From assembly GCA_019162745.1 (NCBI GenBank), contig JAFLLC010000005.1, positions 1-33,840 on the forward strand: 33,840 nt of DNA, read 5' to 3'. The notes under the pieces are model-generated. The model ran no database searches. It was not told the origin of the DNA and saw only the letters and a list, made by a program, of their open reading frames with translations. Of the stretch, positions 24,841-32,890 are shown one piece after another (position 1 is the stretch's first letter; every line of letters begins with the position of its first letter). Origin of the DNA: Deltaproteobacteria bacterium. GTDB taxonomy: Bacteria; Desulfobacterota; Desulfuromonadia; Geobacterales; Pseudopelobacteraceae. The translations under genes were made by a program, and so were the position numbers.

Positions 24841-25749
24841 ATGACCAATATTATCCTGCTGGCGGTCTGTCTTCTGGCAGGACTCGGGCTCAAAAGAACC
24901 GGCCGATTTCCCGCAGCGACCCCTGCTGCGCTGAACGGCTTTATCATCCATATTTCGCTGCCGGCCCTGACGATCCTGCATATCCACAGCCTCAAGATAG
25001 ATCTGTCACTGCTGCTTACGGCCGGCATGGCCTGGCTGCTGTTCGGTGCCGCCTGGCTCATTTTTGGGACCGCCGGGAGGTTGCTTAAAGTTGACAGGGA
25101 GACGACAGGGGCGCTGATACTGGTAGCCGGCCTGGGGAATACCTCCTTTGTCGGTCTGCCGATGATTGAAACCTATTACGGCAAAGATTTCCTGGGGGTC
25201 GGCATTATTGCCGATCAGCTCGGCTCCTTCATGGTGCTCTCTACGCTCGGTATCCTTGCCGCAGCGCTCTATTCGTCCGGAGAGGTCACGCCACGCCAGA
25301 TGGCCCGCAAGATCCTACTGTTTCCCCCCTTTCAGGCTCTGATCCTGGCACTGCTTCTGCGCCCGGTTTCTTTTCCGGAGTGGAGCAGCCAGATACTGCA
25401 GAAACTCGGCAGCACCTTGACACCGCTGGCGCTTGTCTCAGTCGGTTTCCAGCTTCAATTTGTCGGCATGAGACAGGTACTGAAGCCGCTTGCAACCGGA
25501 CTGGTTTATAAACTCCTGCTTGGTCCGGCGCTTATTTTCCTGCTGTATAGCGTTATTATCGGAGCTACCGGGCCCGTGGTGCAGGTGACTATTTTTGAAG
25601 CGGCCATGCCCCCGATGATCACCGCCGGCATTATCGCCATAGACCATGATCTCCGTCCACAACTGGTCGGCATGCTGGTCGGTATTGGTATCCCGCTCGC
25701 GTTTATCACGCTGCACCTCTGGCATCTGCTTCTGAATATTTTGGTATAA
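24841..25749 (+). CDS. AEC-family (auxin efflux carrier type) transporter
   Basis: A 302-residue inner-membrane protein with about ten hydrophobic segments in the two-bundle AEC layout. It starts IILLAVCLLAGLGLKRTGRF, then has NGFIIHISLPALTILHI, the conserved GNTSFVGLPMIETYYGKDFL (in pieces) around the first Asn/Gly crossing, and FEAAMPPMITAGIIA in the second. Bacterial AEC members move organic acids such as malate or malonate. The substrate here is unknown. ATG 24841 is preferred over the longer open frame from 24736, because AGGGTG lies 8 bp upstream and the protein then starts directly in the first membrane helix. Confidence 0.82.
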   Translation: MTNIILLAVCLLAGLGLKRTGRFPAATPAALNGFIIHISLPALTILHIHSLKIDLSLLLTAGMAWLLFGAAWLIFGTAGRLLKVDRETTGALILVAGLGNTSFVGLPMIETYYGKDFLGVGIIADQLGSFMVLSTLGILAAALYSSGEVTPRQMARKILLFPPFQALILALLLRPVSFPEWSSQILQKLGSTLTPLALVSVGFQLQFVGMRQVLKPLATGLVYKLLLGPALIFLLYSVIIGATGPVVQVTIFEAAMPPMITAGIIAIDHDLRPQLVGMLVGIGIPLAFITLHLWHLLLNILV

Positions 25750-25791
25750 AAACTCATCCCTCTGGATAATTCCCGTTATGCTCGATACGTT

Positions 25792-25836
25792 CAATAAAAA
25801 AAGGCCACTTGATCCCTCATGTGGCCTTTTTTATTG
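25792..25836. terminator. Bidirectional rho-independent terminator
   Basis: A nearly perfect palindrome, CAAT-A7-GGCCAC against GTGGCC-T6-ATTG with a 12-nt loop, between the convergent AEC and PilZ genes. A and T runs flank the GC core, so it can stop transcription from both sides. Confidence 0.85.
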
Positions 25837-25895
25837 AACTTTCCATTATTTCCCAAATTTTATCAGTACGGAACCGTACTCCAGATTAGAAGCAA

Positions 25896-26618
25896 TTATT
25901 CAGAGGCTTCCTTCAAACCCCGGATTATTTCCACCTGGCGCTGAAAACTGTACCGTGATATCAGCTGTTCCTGATGCTTTTCCGGTGAAATTCTGAATTT
26001 GTAGCGATAGGGAGAAGCATTCCCACCAACACCAACAAGCGTAGCCTGCACCTTGATCAGGGTCTGTTTCATCAGGACCGGGTCCGGCAACATAAACTTT
26101 ACCGATATTTCCGCCCCGCTTTCCAGTATGACAAAATCATCCATTGTTACTGCGATTCCCTGAGTTGAAATATCAACCAGATAGCCAATAATTGCCTGAT
26201 CTTCGTACTGTAGGGTCGCTCGTACCGGTGGGTCCAGATTTAATCTTACAGCCGCACGTTTTTCAGCCAACACCTCTACAAAGCAGAGCTTATTGAGTGA
26301 TACCACGTGTTTTTTTATATTAACATATTGGACATGAGCAACCATAGGAAGTGAAAAGAGTTTGCTGCGAACCAGCGTGTAATGGTCACTGGCAATTGCA
26401 ACCGCTTGCTGCGGGTTTACATCAAGATCGATATTGCCCCGTTCAACGCCAAGAATCGTAGCAGGATAGGTAATAGGCAAGCCATTGTAATAATTGGTAA
26501 TAGTTACTTTTGAACTATCTTTAGCCTTGTACTTATCAAGGAAGGTCTTTAAAATTACGGCCTGATCATCATCGAAGGTCGTCTGGATTCGAGTGCTGTA
26601 AAGAGAGGTAAAGTCCAT
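25896..26618 (-). CDS. PilZ-domain protein (c-di-GMP receptor candidate)
   Basis: A 240-residue cytoplasmic protein with a YcgR-like arrangement. The N-terminal beta domain (about 35-115) is followed by a PilZ domain (about 116-225). Both c-di-GMP motifs are intact: RAAVR at 121-125 (RxxxR) and DISTQG at 149-154 (DxSxxG). It should therefore bind the nucleotide; the output (motility, matrix or other) is not shown by context. It is transcribed leftward from a promoter-like site in the 93-bp gap behind galE. A 6-bp inverted repeat with a 3-nt gap (ACACCA/TGGTGT, 26654-26668) lies in its leader. Confidence 0.88.
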   Translation of the reverse strand: MDFTSLYSTRIQTTFDDDQAVILKTFLDKYKAKDSSKVTITNYYNGLPITYPATILGVERGNIDLDVNPQQAVAIASDHYTLVRSKLFSLPMVAHVQYVNIKKHVVSLNKLCFVEVLAEKRAAVRLNLDPPVRATLQYEDQAIIGYLVDISTQGIAVTMDDFVILESGAEISVKFMLPDPVLMKQTLIKVQATLVGVGGNASPYRYKFRISPEKHQEQLISRYSFQRQVEIIRGLKEASE

Positions 26619-26675
26619 ATGATCCTGTTAAGTATGGGGCCGAGATATCCTGAACACCAGATTGGTGTCTCTTGT

Positions 26676-26704
26676 AGCATATAATGCCGTAAAAACCATC
26701 GCAA
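26676..26704 (-). promoter_or_regulatory. Possible sigma-70 promoter of the PilZ gene
   Basis: On the minus strand TTGCGA (26704-26699), a 17-bp spacer and TATGCT (26681-26676) lie in the galE-PilZ gap, about 60 bp before the PilZ start. A palindrome (26654-26668) is just downstream. Confidence 0.4.
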
Positions 26705-26711
26705 AAAAAGG

Positions 26712-27698
26712 TTATCTTCCAGCCAGCCTGCTTTCCCAACGCCAGGCATCAGCCACAATAGTTTCAAGGTTGTTAAAACGGGGCTGCCAACCCGTCAGCG
26801 CTTTGATTCTATCGGCTTTAGCCACCAGCGAGGCAGGGTCGCCCGGCCGCCGGTCATCTTCGACGATCTTCAGATCGACACCGCTCACTTTTTTGACAAC
26901 CTCCAGCACCTCACGCACACTGCTGCCATGACCATAGCCGACATTCATGGCAGTTGGTTCCCCCCCTTTTTCAAGATATTTCAAAGCGCAGAGGTGGGCC
27001 GATGCAAGATCTTCTATGTGGATATAATCGCGAATACCGGTCCCGTCAGGGGTAGGATAATCAGTGCCGTAGATACTGACACTTTCCCTCATCCCGAGCG
27101 CCGCCTGGCAAGCCACCTTAATCAGATGCGTTGCTTCCGGCGTGCGCTGCCCCATACGGGCCTGCGGATCAGCCCCGGCCACATTGAAATAACGGAGTGC
27201 AACGTACTGCATGCCATGCGCTGCTGAGACATCCCGCAGCATCCATTCACTCATCAGCTTGGAGGTGCCATAGGGGTTGATCGGCGCCAAGTCACTACCC
27301 TCGGCAGCGACACCGCTGCCTGGAATGCCGTATACGGCCGCCGTACTGGAAAAAATGAAGCGCTTGACGTCATGCTTGACGCACGCCTCCAGCAACCCCA
27401 GCGTATTGCGGGTATTGTTGCCATAGTATTTGAGCGGCAGCGAGACCGATTCAGGGGCGATAATGGCGGCGGCAAAATGGAGTACCGTGGTGATGGGATG
27501 TGTCGCAAAGAGCTGATCCAGCTGTGCACTGTCAGCCAGTTCACCCTCCACCAGCTCTTCACCATGGATCAGGGCGCTGCGGGAACCGGTAGAGAGGTTG
27601 TCGTAGATTACGACCTTATGGCCGGATTCTGAAAGCTGGCGTACAACATGGCTGCCGATGTAACCGCAACCGCCACTGACTAGTATTGTTTCTGGCAT
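26712..27698 (-). CDS. galE: UDP-glucose 4-epimerase
   Basis: A 328-residue short-chain dehydrogenase that interconverts UDP-glucose and UDP-galactose for surface polysaccharides. NAD motif VSGGCGYIGSH (GxxGxxG, 9-15), FSSTAAVYG with the catalytic Ser/Thr at about 117-119, and NPYGTSKLMSE with Tyr143 and Lys147. GRRPGDPASLVA-type substrate residues near the end read DRRPGDPASLVAKADR. It starts 13 bp after the TIM-barrel gene in the same direction, so the two should share a transcript. Confidence 0.93.
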   Translation of the reverse strand: MPETILVSGGCGYIGSHVVRQLSESGHKVVIYDNLSTGSRSALIHGEELVEGELADSAQLDQLFATHPITTVLHFAAAIIAPESVSLPLKYYGNNTRNTLGLLEACVKHDVKRFIFSSTAAVYGIPGSGVAAEGSDLAPINPYGTSKLMSEWMLRDVSAAHGMQYVALRYFNVAGADPQARMGQRTPEATHLIKVACQAALGMRESVSIYGTDYPTPDGTGIRDYIHIEDLASAHLCALKYLEKGGEPTAMNVGYGHGSSVREVLEVVKKVSGVDLKIVEDDRRPGDPASLVAKADRIKALTGWQPRFNNLETIVADAWRWESRLAGR

Positions 27699-27711
27699 CT
27701 GAACTCCGTTT

Positions 27712-28482
27712 TCAAGAAATATACTTTTGGATATTCTTCAGCGCCCGCTGGAGATGCTCGGTATTGTGCGCTTCAATCGTCCATACAGCCGCCGGGGCGT
27801 GCTGAGTCAATACCGAGAAGAACTGTTTGAAATCAATGGCACCCTCCCCGACCGGCAGGTGCTCATCGCTCTGACCATGATTGTCATGAATATGGCTTTC
27901 GACGATATAGGAGCCCAGTTCGCTGAACCACTCCTCTAACGTGACTGTTGTGAACATATTCCAGTGCCCTACATCGAAACAGTGCCGGAAGCAGGGATCA
28001 TCAATCGCATCGAGCAGAGCCTTTATTGTGGATGGTTCCTTCTCGAAGATATTCTCAACCGCCACGATCGTCCCGATATCTCGGGCCGCAGCAACGAATT
28101 CCGGCCAGAAATCAATGCTGTTTTTCAACCATATCAGGCGATTATCGCCATAACGAAGGTCATCGTAGCCGGGGTGGACCACTATTACCTGCGGGCGGAG
28201 CAGTTCTGCCGCCTGCATGACCTGTTGGATGCGATGCCGGCTTACCGCACGGATGCTTGGATCAACCGCCCCCGGATTGAGATCAAGGAAGGGTGCGTGG
28301 ATTGTCGTGTTCAGGCCGGCGGCATGCAACGCTCCAGCCAGTGCCGCCAGTTCTTCCCAGACCAGATGATCCAGGGAGTCAGCGGAAAAGAACACCTCCG
28401 GGTTGATACGGTTTAAAATGGCAAACTCAAGGTGTTCTGCCAAACGGCCGTACGGGACATGTGCGTGAATTTTATTTCTCAT
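27712..28482 (-). CDS. Sugar phosphate isomerase/epimerase family TIM-barrel protein
   Basis: A 256-residue AP-endonuclease-2-type TIM barrel. Metal-site motifs are visible: TIHAPFLDLNPGA, VVHPGYDD, VAVENIFE, CFDVGHWNMF, and VESHIHDNHGQSDEHLPVGEG near the end (in pieces), followed by TIEAHN. These His/Glu/Asp ligands fit a divalent-metal isomerase or epimerase, and the substrate is unknown. ATG 28482 is chosen (AGGAAAG upstream, family-like N-terminus); it overlaps the end of the channel gene by 11 bp. The longer frame from 28644 would lie inside the channel gene. Placement before galE hints at sugar metabolism but does not prove it. Confidence 0.82.
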   Translation of the reverse strand: MRNKIHAHVPYGRLAEHLEFAILNRINPEVFFSADSLDHLVWEELAALAGALHAAGLNTTIHAPFLDLNPGAVDPSIRAVSRHRIQQVMQAAELLRPQVIVVHPGYDDLRYGDNRLIWLKNSIDFWPEFVAAARDIGTIVAVENIFEKEPSTIKALLDAIDDPCFRHCFDVGHWNMFTTVTLEEWFSELGSYIVESHIHDNHGQSDEHLPVGEGAIDFKQFFSVLTQHAPAAVWTIEAHNTEHLQRALKNIQKYIS

Positions 28483-29521
28483 GATACGCTTTCCTGTGCT
28501 GTTTAATGACTTCATCAGAAGCGGTGCGGGCGACAAGATCCTCAAGTTTATGGATAGCGTTCGGATCCCCGAGTACGATGAGCGTGTCGTTCTCGTCAAT
28601 CTTGGTCTGGGAATGCGGGTTAAAAACCATATTGCCGTGACCATTTTTTATACCAACAATAATGACGCCGATCTCCTTGCGGAATCCGGAGGTGACGAGC
28701 GTTTCGCCAACAAATGCAGAATGAGATGGGATATGAATCTCCTCCATCTGCAGCTCCAGATGCTCATGTCCGGTGGCGATTTCAATAAAATCAACCACGT
28801 TCGGGCGCAATATCGACTGCGCCATGCGGTTTCCGCCAATGGTATAGGGTGATACAACCTTGTTGGCACCGGCCCGCTTCAGCTTGATATCCGAACCTTC
28901 TTCGCCGGAGCGGGACATGATGTAAAGATCCGGGTTAAGGCCGCGTGCGGTCAAAGTGATATATACGTTTTCGGTATCAGAGGTAACAACCGAAATCAGC
29001 CCCTTGGCCCTGCTGATGCCGGCCTTGATGAGGGTTTCATCGAGAGTGGCATCCCCTTTCATATACAGATAGTCATCGTCTTCAAGCCGCTCGGTCGTCT
29101 CCAGGCTCTTTTCGATTATGACAAACTTCAGTCCGTTTGCCTTGAACTCTTTGCAAATCAGCGAACCGATCCGGCCAAAGCCGCAAATTATATAGTGCCC
29201 GGCAAGCGCTTCAATCTGTTTTTCCACCTTTTTCCTCCCCATGATCCTCTGGATCTGCCCCTCAAACATGATCTGGGCAAGACTGCCGACAATATACCCC
29301 AGCACACTGACGCCAAAGACAATCAAGCCCACTGTAAACAGCTTGCCGCCGTCAGAAAGATCGTGGACCTCCTTAAAACCGACCGTACCGAGCGTGATGA
29401 CTGTCATATAGACGGCATCCAGCATGCGCCAACCCTCAATCGTCATGTAACCGATTGTTCCCCCTGAGATCAGCATCAGAAAGACAAAAAACGAAATTTT
29501 AAGGTGTCGCACAGGATCCAT
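28472..29521 (-). CDS. Two-helix potassium-channel-type protein with RCK (TrkA-N/TrkA-C) domains
   Basis: A 349-residue membrane protein. Helix 1 (about 9-28), a pore loop with MTVITLGTVGFKEV (40-52) and helix 2 (about 62-85) form a Kch/MthK-type pore. RCK-N has the nucleotide-binding IICGFGRIGS (111-120) and VIIEKS with the acidic end of strand 2. RCK-C covers about 245-335. The selectivity filter reads TVGFK where TVGYG is usual, so the last glycine is lysine. Ion selectivity therefore cannot be assumed to be K+. It overlaps the next gene by 11 bp. Confidence 0.88.
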   Translation of the reverse strand: MDPVRHLKISFFVFLMLISGGTIGYMTIEGWRMLDAVYMTVITLGTVGFKEVHDLSDGGKLFTVGLIVFGVSVLGYIVGSLAQIMFEGQIQRIMGRKKVEKQIEALAGHYIICGFGRIGSLICKEFKANGLKFVIIEKSLETTERLEDDDYLYMKGDATLDETLIKAGISRAKGLISVVTSDTENVYITLTARGLNPDLYIMSRSGEEGSDIKLKRAGANKVVSPYTIGGNRMAQSILRPNVVDFIEIATGHEHLELQMEEIHIPSHSAFVGETLVTSGFRKEIGVIIVGIKNGHGNMVFNPHSQTKIDENDTLIVLGDPNAIHKLEDLVARTASDEVIKQHRKAYHEK

Positions 29522-29657
29522 AGTTTCAGCAGATTACCTGCAAGGGTCCAAAAAAACAAGTTACTTTCTTTTATCTGGTATCGGAGCATTCATGCAGGTC
29601 TGCTTTGGATTGCTGTTGCTCTGTTCATTAATAGATCGTAAACAAAGCGTGTTGTAA

Positions 29658-29685
29658 TTGACAAACATCGTATACTGTATACAAT
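29658..29685 (+). promoter_or_regulatory. Promoter of the GntR-family gene
   Basis: TTGACA (29658-29663), a 16-bp spacer and TACAAT (29680-29685), about 35 bp before the start codon. The spacer and -10 overlap the palindrome listed separately. Confidence 0.6.
29670..29682. promoter_or_regulatory. Operator-like palindrome, probable GntR autoregulatory site
   Basis: GTATAC-T-GTATAC is a perfect palindrome around a single base. It resembles the short GT..AC operators of FadR/VanR-type GntR proteins and sits between the -35 and -10 boxes, where binding would block the gene's own promoter. Confidence 0.55.
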
Positions 29686-29719
29686 ACTACAAAATTTCTT
29701 TTTGGAGTTATACATAAAC

Positions 29720-30388
29720 ATGCAAAAATTACTGGAAAAACATCTTACACTCCGTGAAAAAATACTGGAGAACATCCGTGAGGCGATTGTTTCAGGTGAC
29801 CTCAAGGCGGGCAGCCGGGTTTCAGAACCTGAGCTGGCCGAGCGCTACGGCATCAGCCGCACGCCGATACGTGAAGCCTTCCGCCAGTTGGAATCGGAAG
29901 GATACCTGACGGTGATACCCCGCCGCGGTGCCGTAGTCAGCGAACTCAGCCCAAAGGACATCGAGGAATTTTACGCCATAAAGAGCATCATGGAAGGATA
30001 CGCGGCCAGACAGGCATGTGGAAAACTGAGCAGTAAAGATCTGGACAAGCTCCAGGCCATCAATGACAAGCTGGCCGAACTGGCTCGAATCGGTGATATC
30101 AAACATTTTTTCAAGATTCACAGTGATTTTCACGAGCTGTTCATCAAGGCGGCTGATAATGATAAACTGCATGAATTGATAGCCGGGCTGGTAACCAGAT
30201 TTCAACGCCTCCGCTTTACGTCGCTAAGTCTCCCGGGGAGGATGGAGGTCTCGGTACAGGAACACGAAAAAATTATCGACGCCTTCCGGAAAAAAGACGC
30301 CCCTCTGGCTGAAACACTCGTCCGCCAGAATGCCGAATATGGCGGTCGGGTCCTGATAAACGGCACGTCAGCTGTCAAAAGCAGCTGA
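29720..30388 (+). CDS. GntR-family regulator with FCD ligand-binding domain (FadR/VanR type)
   Basis: A 222-residue repressor-type protein. The winged helix (about 5-75) has LREKILENIREAIVSGDLKAG, then SEPELAERYGISRTPIREAF (recognition helix) and IPRRGAVVSEL as wing. The FCD domain (about 80-210) has HSDFHELFIKAA and the terminal EHEKIIDAF, giving the Asp/His set that binds a metal and an organic acid in this family. ATG 29720 is preferred over TTG 29702, which coincides with the GGAG of the ribosome binding site. A palindrome in its promoter suggests autoregulation. No catabolic operon is adjacent; the next gene is ispD. Confidence 0.9.
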   Translation: MQKLLEKHLTLREKILENIREAIVSGDLKAGSRVSEPELAERYGISRTPIREAFRQLESEGYLTVIPRRGAVVSELSPKDIEEFYAIKSIMEGYAARQACGKLSSKDLDKLQAINDKLAELARIGDIKHFFKIHSDFHELFIKAADNDKLHELIAGLVTRFQRLRFTSLSLPGRMEVSVQEHEKIIDAFRKKDAPLAETLVRQNAEYGGRVLINGTSAVKSS

Positions 30389-30447
30389 CCTGTTTCTTCG
30401 TTGCATAGCTGAAAGAAGCTGATATACTGCCCGCGGAGAAATAGTTA

Positions 30448-31170
30448 ATGGCAGCATTTAAATCTATAGCCCTGATACCGGCGGCCGGCATGGGCAAACG
30501 TATGGGCGCTTCGATCAACAAGCAGTACCTGCAGTTGGCCGGTATGCCGATTGTCGCCCGCACCATTGCTGTTTTTGAACAGTCCCCGCTGATCGACGCC
30601 ATCTATCTGGTCATTCCTCCCGATGAGATTGCATACTGCCGAGAGAATGTGGTTGAAGCTTACGGTTTCAAGAAACTTGTGGCCATCGTGCCTGGGGGCA
30701 GCGAGCGGCAAAGTTCGGTCCTGAATGGCCTGATTGCCATGCGAGCGCATGTTTCCGCCGACGATATCGTACTGATTCACGATGGCGTCAGACCTCTGGT
30801 AACTGAAAATATGCTGCGGGAATCAATAACAACAGCCAGGCTCCACGATGGTGCAGTGGCGGCGGTTCCTGTCAAAGATACCATCAAGTCAGTGGAGGAC
30901 GGTATCATCAGTGATACGCTCCGGCGCGAAAGATTGTGGCAGGCCCAAACACCGCAAGCTTTCCGTTTTGGAACAATTTACACCGCCCATAAGTCCGCCA
31001 TGGCGGACAGTTTCTCCGCGACTGATGATGCAGCACTGATTGAACGCACAGGAGGAGAAGTTCATATTATTATGGGTGATTACCGCAATATAAAAATAAC
31101 TACACCGGAAGATCTGATCCTGGCGGAAACATTTCTGTCCGCCATAGAAAGAGAGTCGAACCAATGCTAG
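30448..31170 (+). CDS. ispD: 2-C-methyl-D-erythritol 4-phosphate cytidylyltransferase
   Basis: A 240-residue nucleotidyltransferase of the MEP isoprenoid pathway that makes CDP-ME from MEP and CTP. The N-terminal loop is [11 protein letters not shown], with the Lys of [31 protein letters not shown], and AVPVKDTIK carry substrate residues, and [11 protein letters not shown] and SATDDAAL (metal and MEP site) follow. All are intact. ispF, often the next gene, is absent; instead a REC-kinase gene starts within its last 7 bp. Confidence 0.95.
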   Translation: MAAFKSIALIPAAGMGKRMGASINKQYLQLAGMPIVARTIAVFEQSPLIDAIYLVIPPDEIAYCRENVVEAYGFKKLVAIVPGGSERQSSVLNGLIAMRAHVSADDIVLIHDGVRPLVTENMLRESITTARLHDGAVAAVPVKDTIKSVEDGIISDTLRRERLWQAQTPQAFRFGTIYTAHKSAMADSFSATDDAALIERTGGEVHIIMGDYRNIKITTPEDLILAETFLSAIERESNQC

Positions 31171-32345
31171 CTCAAAAACTTGATAAAATTTTGATTGTTG
31201 ATGACGAACCGGAAATTGCCCAGGCTCTGAAACTGTACCTGGACGATGAGGGGTATGCTACCTCGCTGGCTTCTGACGGCTCAACAGCGCTAGATATGCT
31301 CGTAAACGAAAAAGATTATACGGTTGTCCTGCTTGACATCAGCATGCCTGGGCTTGACGGCATAACGGTATTGAAGCGCCTCCAGGATGATGGCGGCGAT
31401 ACCGCGGTTATCATGATGAGCGGACACGGCAACGAAGAACTGGCGGTAGAATGCATGAGAAACGGCGCGGAAGATTATATTTCCAAACCGTTTGCCCTTG
31501 AAGACATACTATTGAGGATTGAGCGGGCCTGTGCACATCGCCGGGAACGAATAGAGAAGCGGCGGCTGCAGCAGGAAAGAGAAGACTTCATCCTGATGCT
31601 GTCGCACGACATGAAAAACCCGCTGACCGCTGTAATTGGGTCAATCGATATCATTCGGGAAGGGTGCCTCGGCCCGGTCAACGACGAACAGAAAGAATAC
31701 CTGCAATCTGCTATCGACAGCGGCAATGAAGTTGTTGTTATGATTGATAACCTCCTGGATATCAGAAAATTCGAAGCTGGAAAAATCCAGCTGGCTGTTC
31801 AGGCATGCAACGCCCATGAGCTCATCGGCAAAATAGCCAATCAATTTGCCCGCCCGGCCAAACATGACGGCATAGAACTTACAGTAGATTTAGAGCCAAG
31901 TTGCTCGGAGATCACCGTTGACAAAAACGCGTTTACCCGAGTCCTCGGAAACCTGCTCGGCAATGCCCTGAAATTCACTCCTGAGGGCGGCAAGATAACC
32001 GTTGTATGCCGCCATATCTGTGGAGAAGAGGCACGCAGAGAGGAAATACCGGCCTATGCGTCAATTCCACCTGATCTCCCGGAAAATGGCTGTTTTATCA
32101 AGTTAACTGTCAGTGATACAGGCAATGGCATTCCACCAGACGAACTGGAGCGTATATTTGACCGTTATACCCAGTTCACCAGAAAAACTGGTCGAGAACA
32201 GGGAGGAGCCGGACTGGGACTGGCATATTGCAAATTGGCGATCGAAAGTTTTCATGGCATGATCTGGGCGGAGTCTAAAGCCGGACTGGGGAGCGGCTTT
32301 GTTATCCTCCTCCCCTGCTGTTCTAATGACAGCGGCAGGAAATAA
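31164..32345 (+). CDS. Receiver domain - histidine kinase protein (REC-HisKA-HATPase)
   Basis: A 393-residue soluble signalling protein. The receiver domain (8-125) has IVDDEP, the phospho-acceptor Asp58 in [10 protein letters not shown], and KPF with Lys108. A short coiled linker leads to HisKA with [13 protein letters not shown] (His148), then HATPase_c with [34 protein letters not shown] (in pieces) and [10 protein letters not shown]. No membrane segment or sensor domain is visible, so input probably comes through phosphorylation of the REC domain by another kinase. It has no output domain and no cognate regulator beside it. Its ATG lies inside the ispD end (7-bp overlap), with GAGAG upstream. 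Confidence 0.92.
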   Translation: MLAQKLDKILIVDDEPEIAQALKLYLDDEGYATSLASDGSTALDMLVNEKDYTVVLLDISMPGLDGITVLKRLQDDGGDTAVIMMSGHGNEELAVECMRNGAEDYISKPFALEDILLRIERACAHRRERIEKRRLQQEREDFILMLSHDMKNPLTAVIGSIDIIREGCLGPVNDEQKEYLQSAIDSGNEVVVMIDNLLDIRKFEAGKIQLAVQACNAHELIGKIANQFARPAKHDGIELTVDLEPSCSEITVDKNAFTRVLGNLLGNALKFTPEGGKITVVCRHICGEEARREEIPAYASIPPDLPENGCFIKLTVSDTGNGIPPDELERIFDRYTQFTRKTGREQGGAGLGLAYCKLAIESFHGMIWAESKAGLGSGFVILLPCCSNDSGRK

Positions 32346-32368
32346 AAGAAACAGACCGGAGTATGTAA

Positions 32369-32851
32369 ATGAAGAATACCATATTAATATTAGTGCTATT
32401 GGCCTCTGCATTATTCTCCAGCCCGGCAGTAGCGACTACAATTGATTTCGGCAAAGCAATCACCATCGGGAGCGGCCCGAAACAGGTTGTTGAATTCACC
32501 GACCCCGATTGCCCCTATTGTCGCAAAGCCTCCAAATATTTTGAGGGGCGCAGCGATGTTACCCGTTATGTCTTTTTCTACCCGCTTCCCAGTCACCCCA
32601 AATCAAAGGAGAAAGTCCGCTATATCCTGTCGCAACAGGATAAGGCCAAGGCCTACCATATGATTATGTCCGGCGCCCTTGACCGGATTCAGCATTTTGA
32701 AGCAACAGCGAGCGGGATCAAGCTCCAGGAAGAACAGCTTGAGATAGCCAGGAAACACAAGGTAGATTCCACCCCGACCTTCTTGATTAACGGCAGAATT
32801 ATCGAGGGATTTGATCTGAAAAAAATTGAAGATGCGTTGGGGCCCAAATAA
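32369..32851 (+). CDS. DsbC-like periplasmic thioredoxin-fold protein
   Basis: A 160-residue secreted thiol-disulfide protein. The signal peptide ends near AVA|TT at 22. The active site CPYC (48-51) follows VEFTDPD, and the cis-proline motif is STPTF (about 134-138), followed by LINGRIIEGFD. The catalytic core resembles that of DsbC/DsbG, but the N-terminal dimerisation domain is missing. It may act as a monomeric isomerase, a reductase in cytochrome c maturation, or an oxidase. It begins 23 bp after the kinase gene and is followed 39 bp later by the LysM gene. Confidence 0.85.
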   Translation: MKNTILILVLLASALFSSPAVATTIDFGKAITIGSGPKQVVEFTDPDCPYCRKASKYFEGRSDVTRYVFFYPLPSHPKSKEKVRYILSQQDKAKAYHMIMSGALDRIQHFEATASGIKLQEEQLEIARKHKVDSTPTFLINGRIIEGFDLKKIEDALGPK

Positions 32852-32890
32852 TTACCAGTCGGCAGAAGTCACAAACAACAGGGGTCAGGT

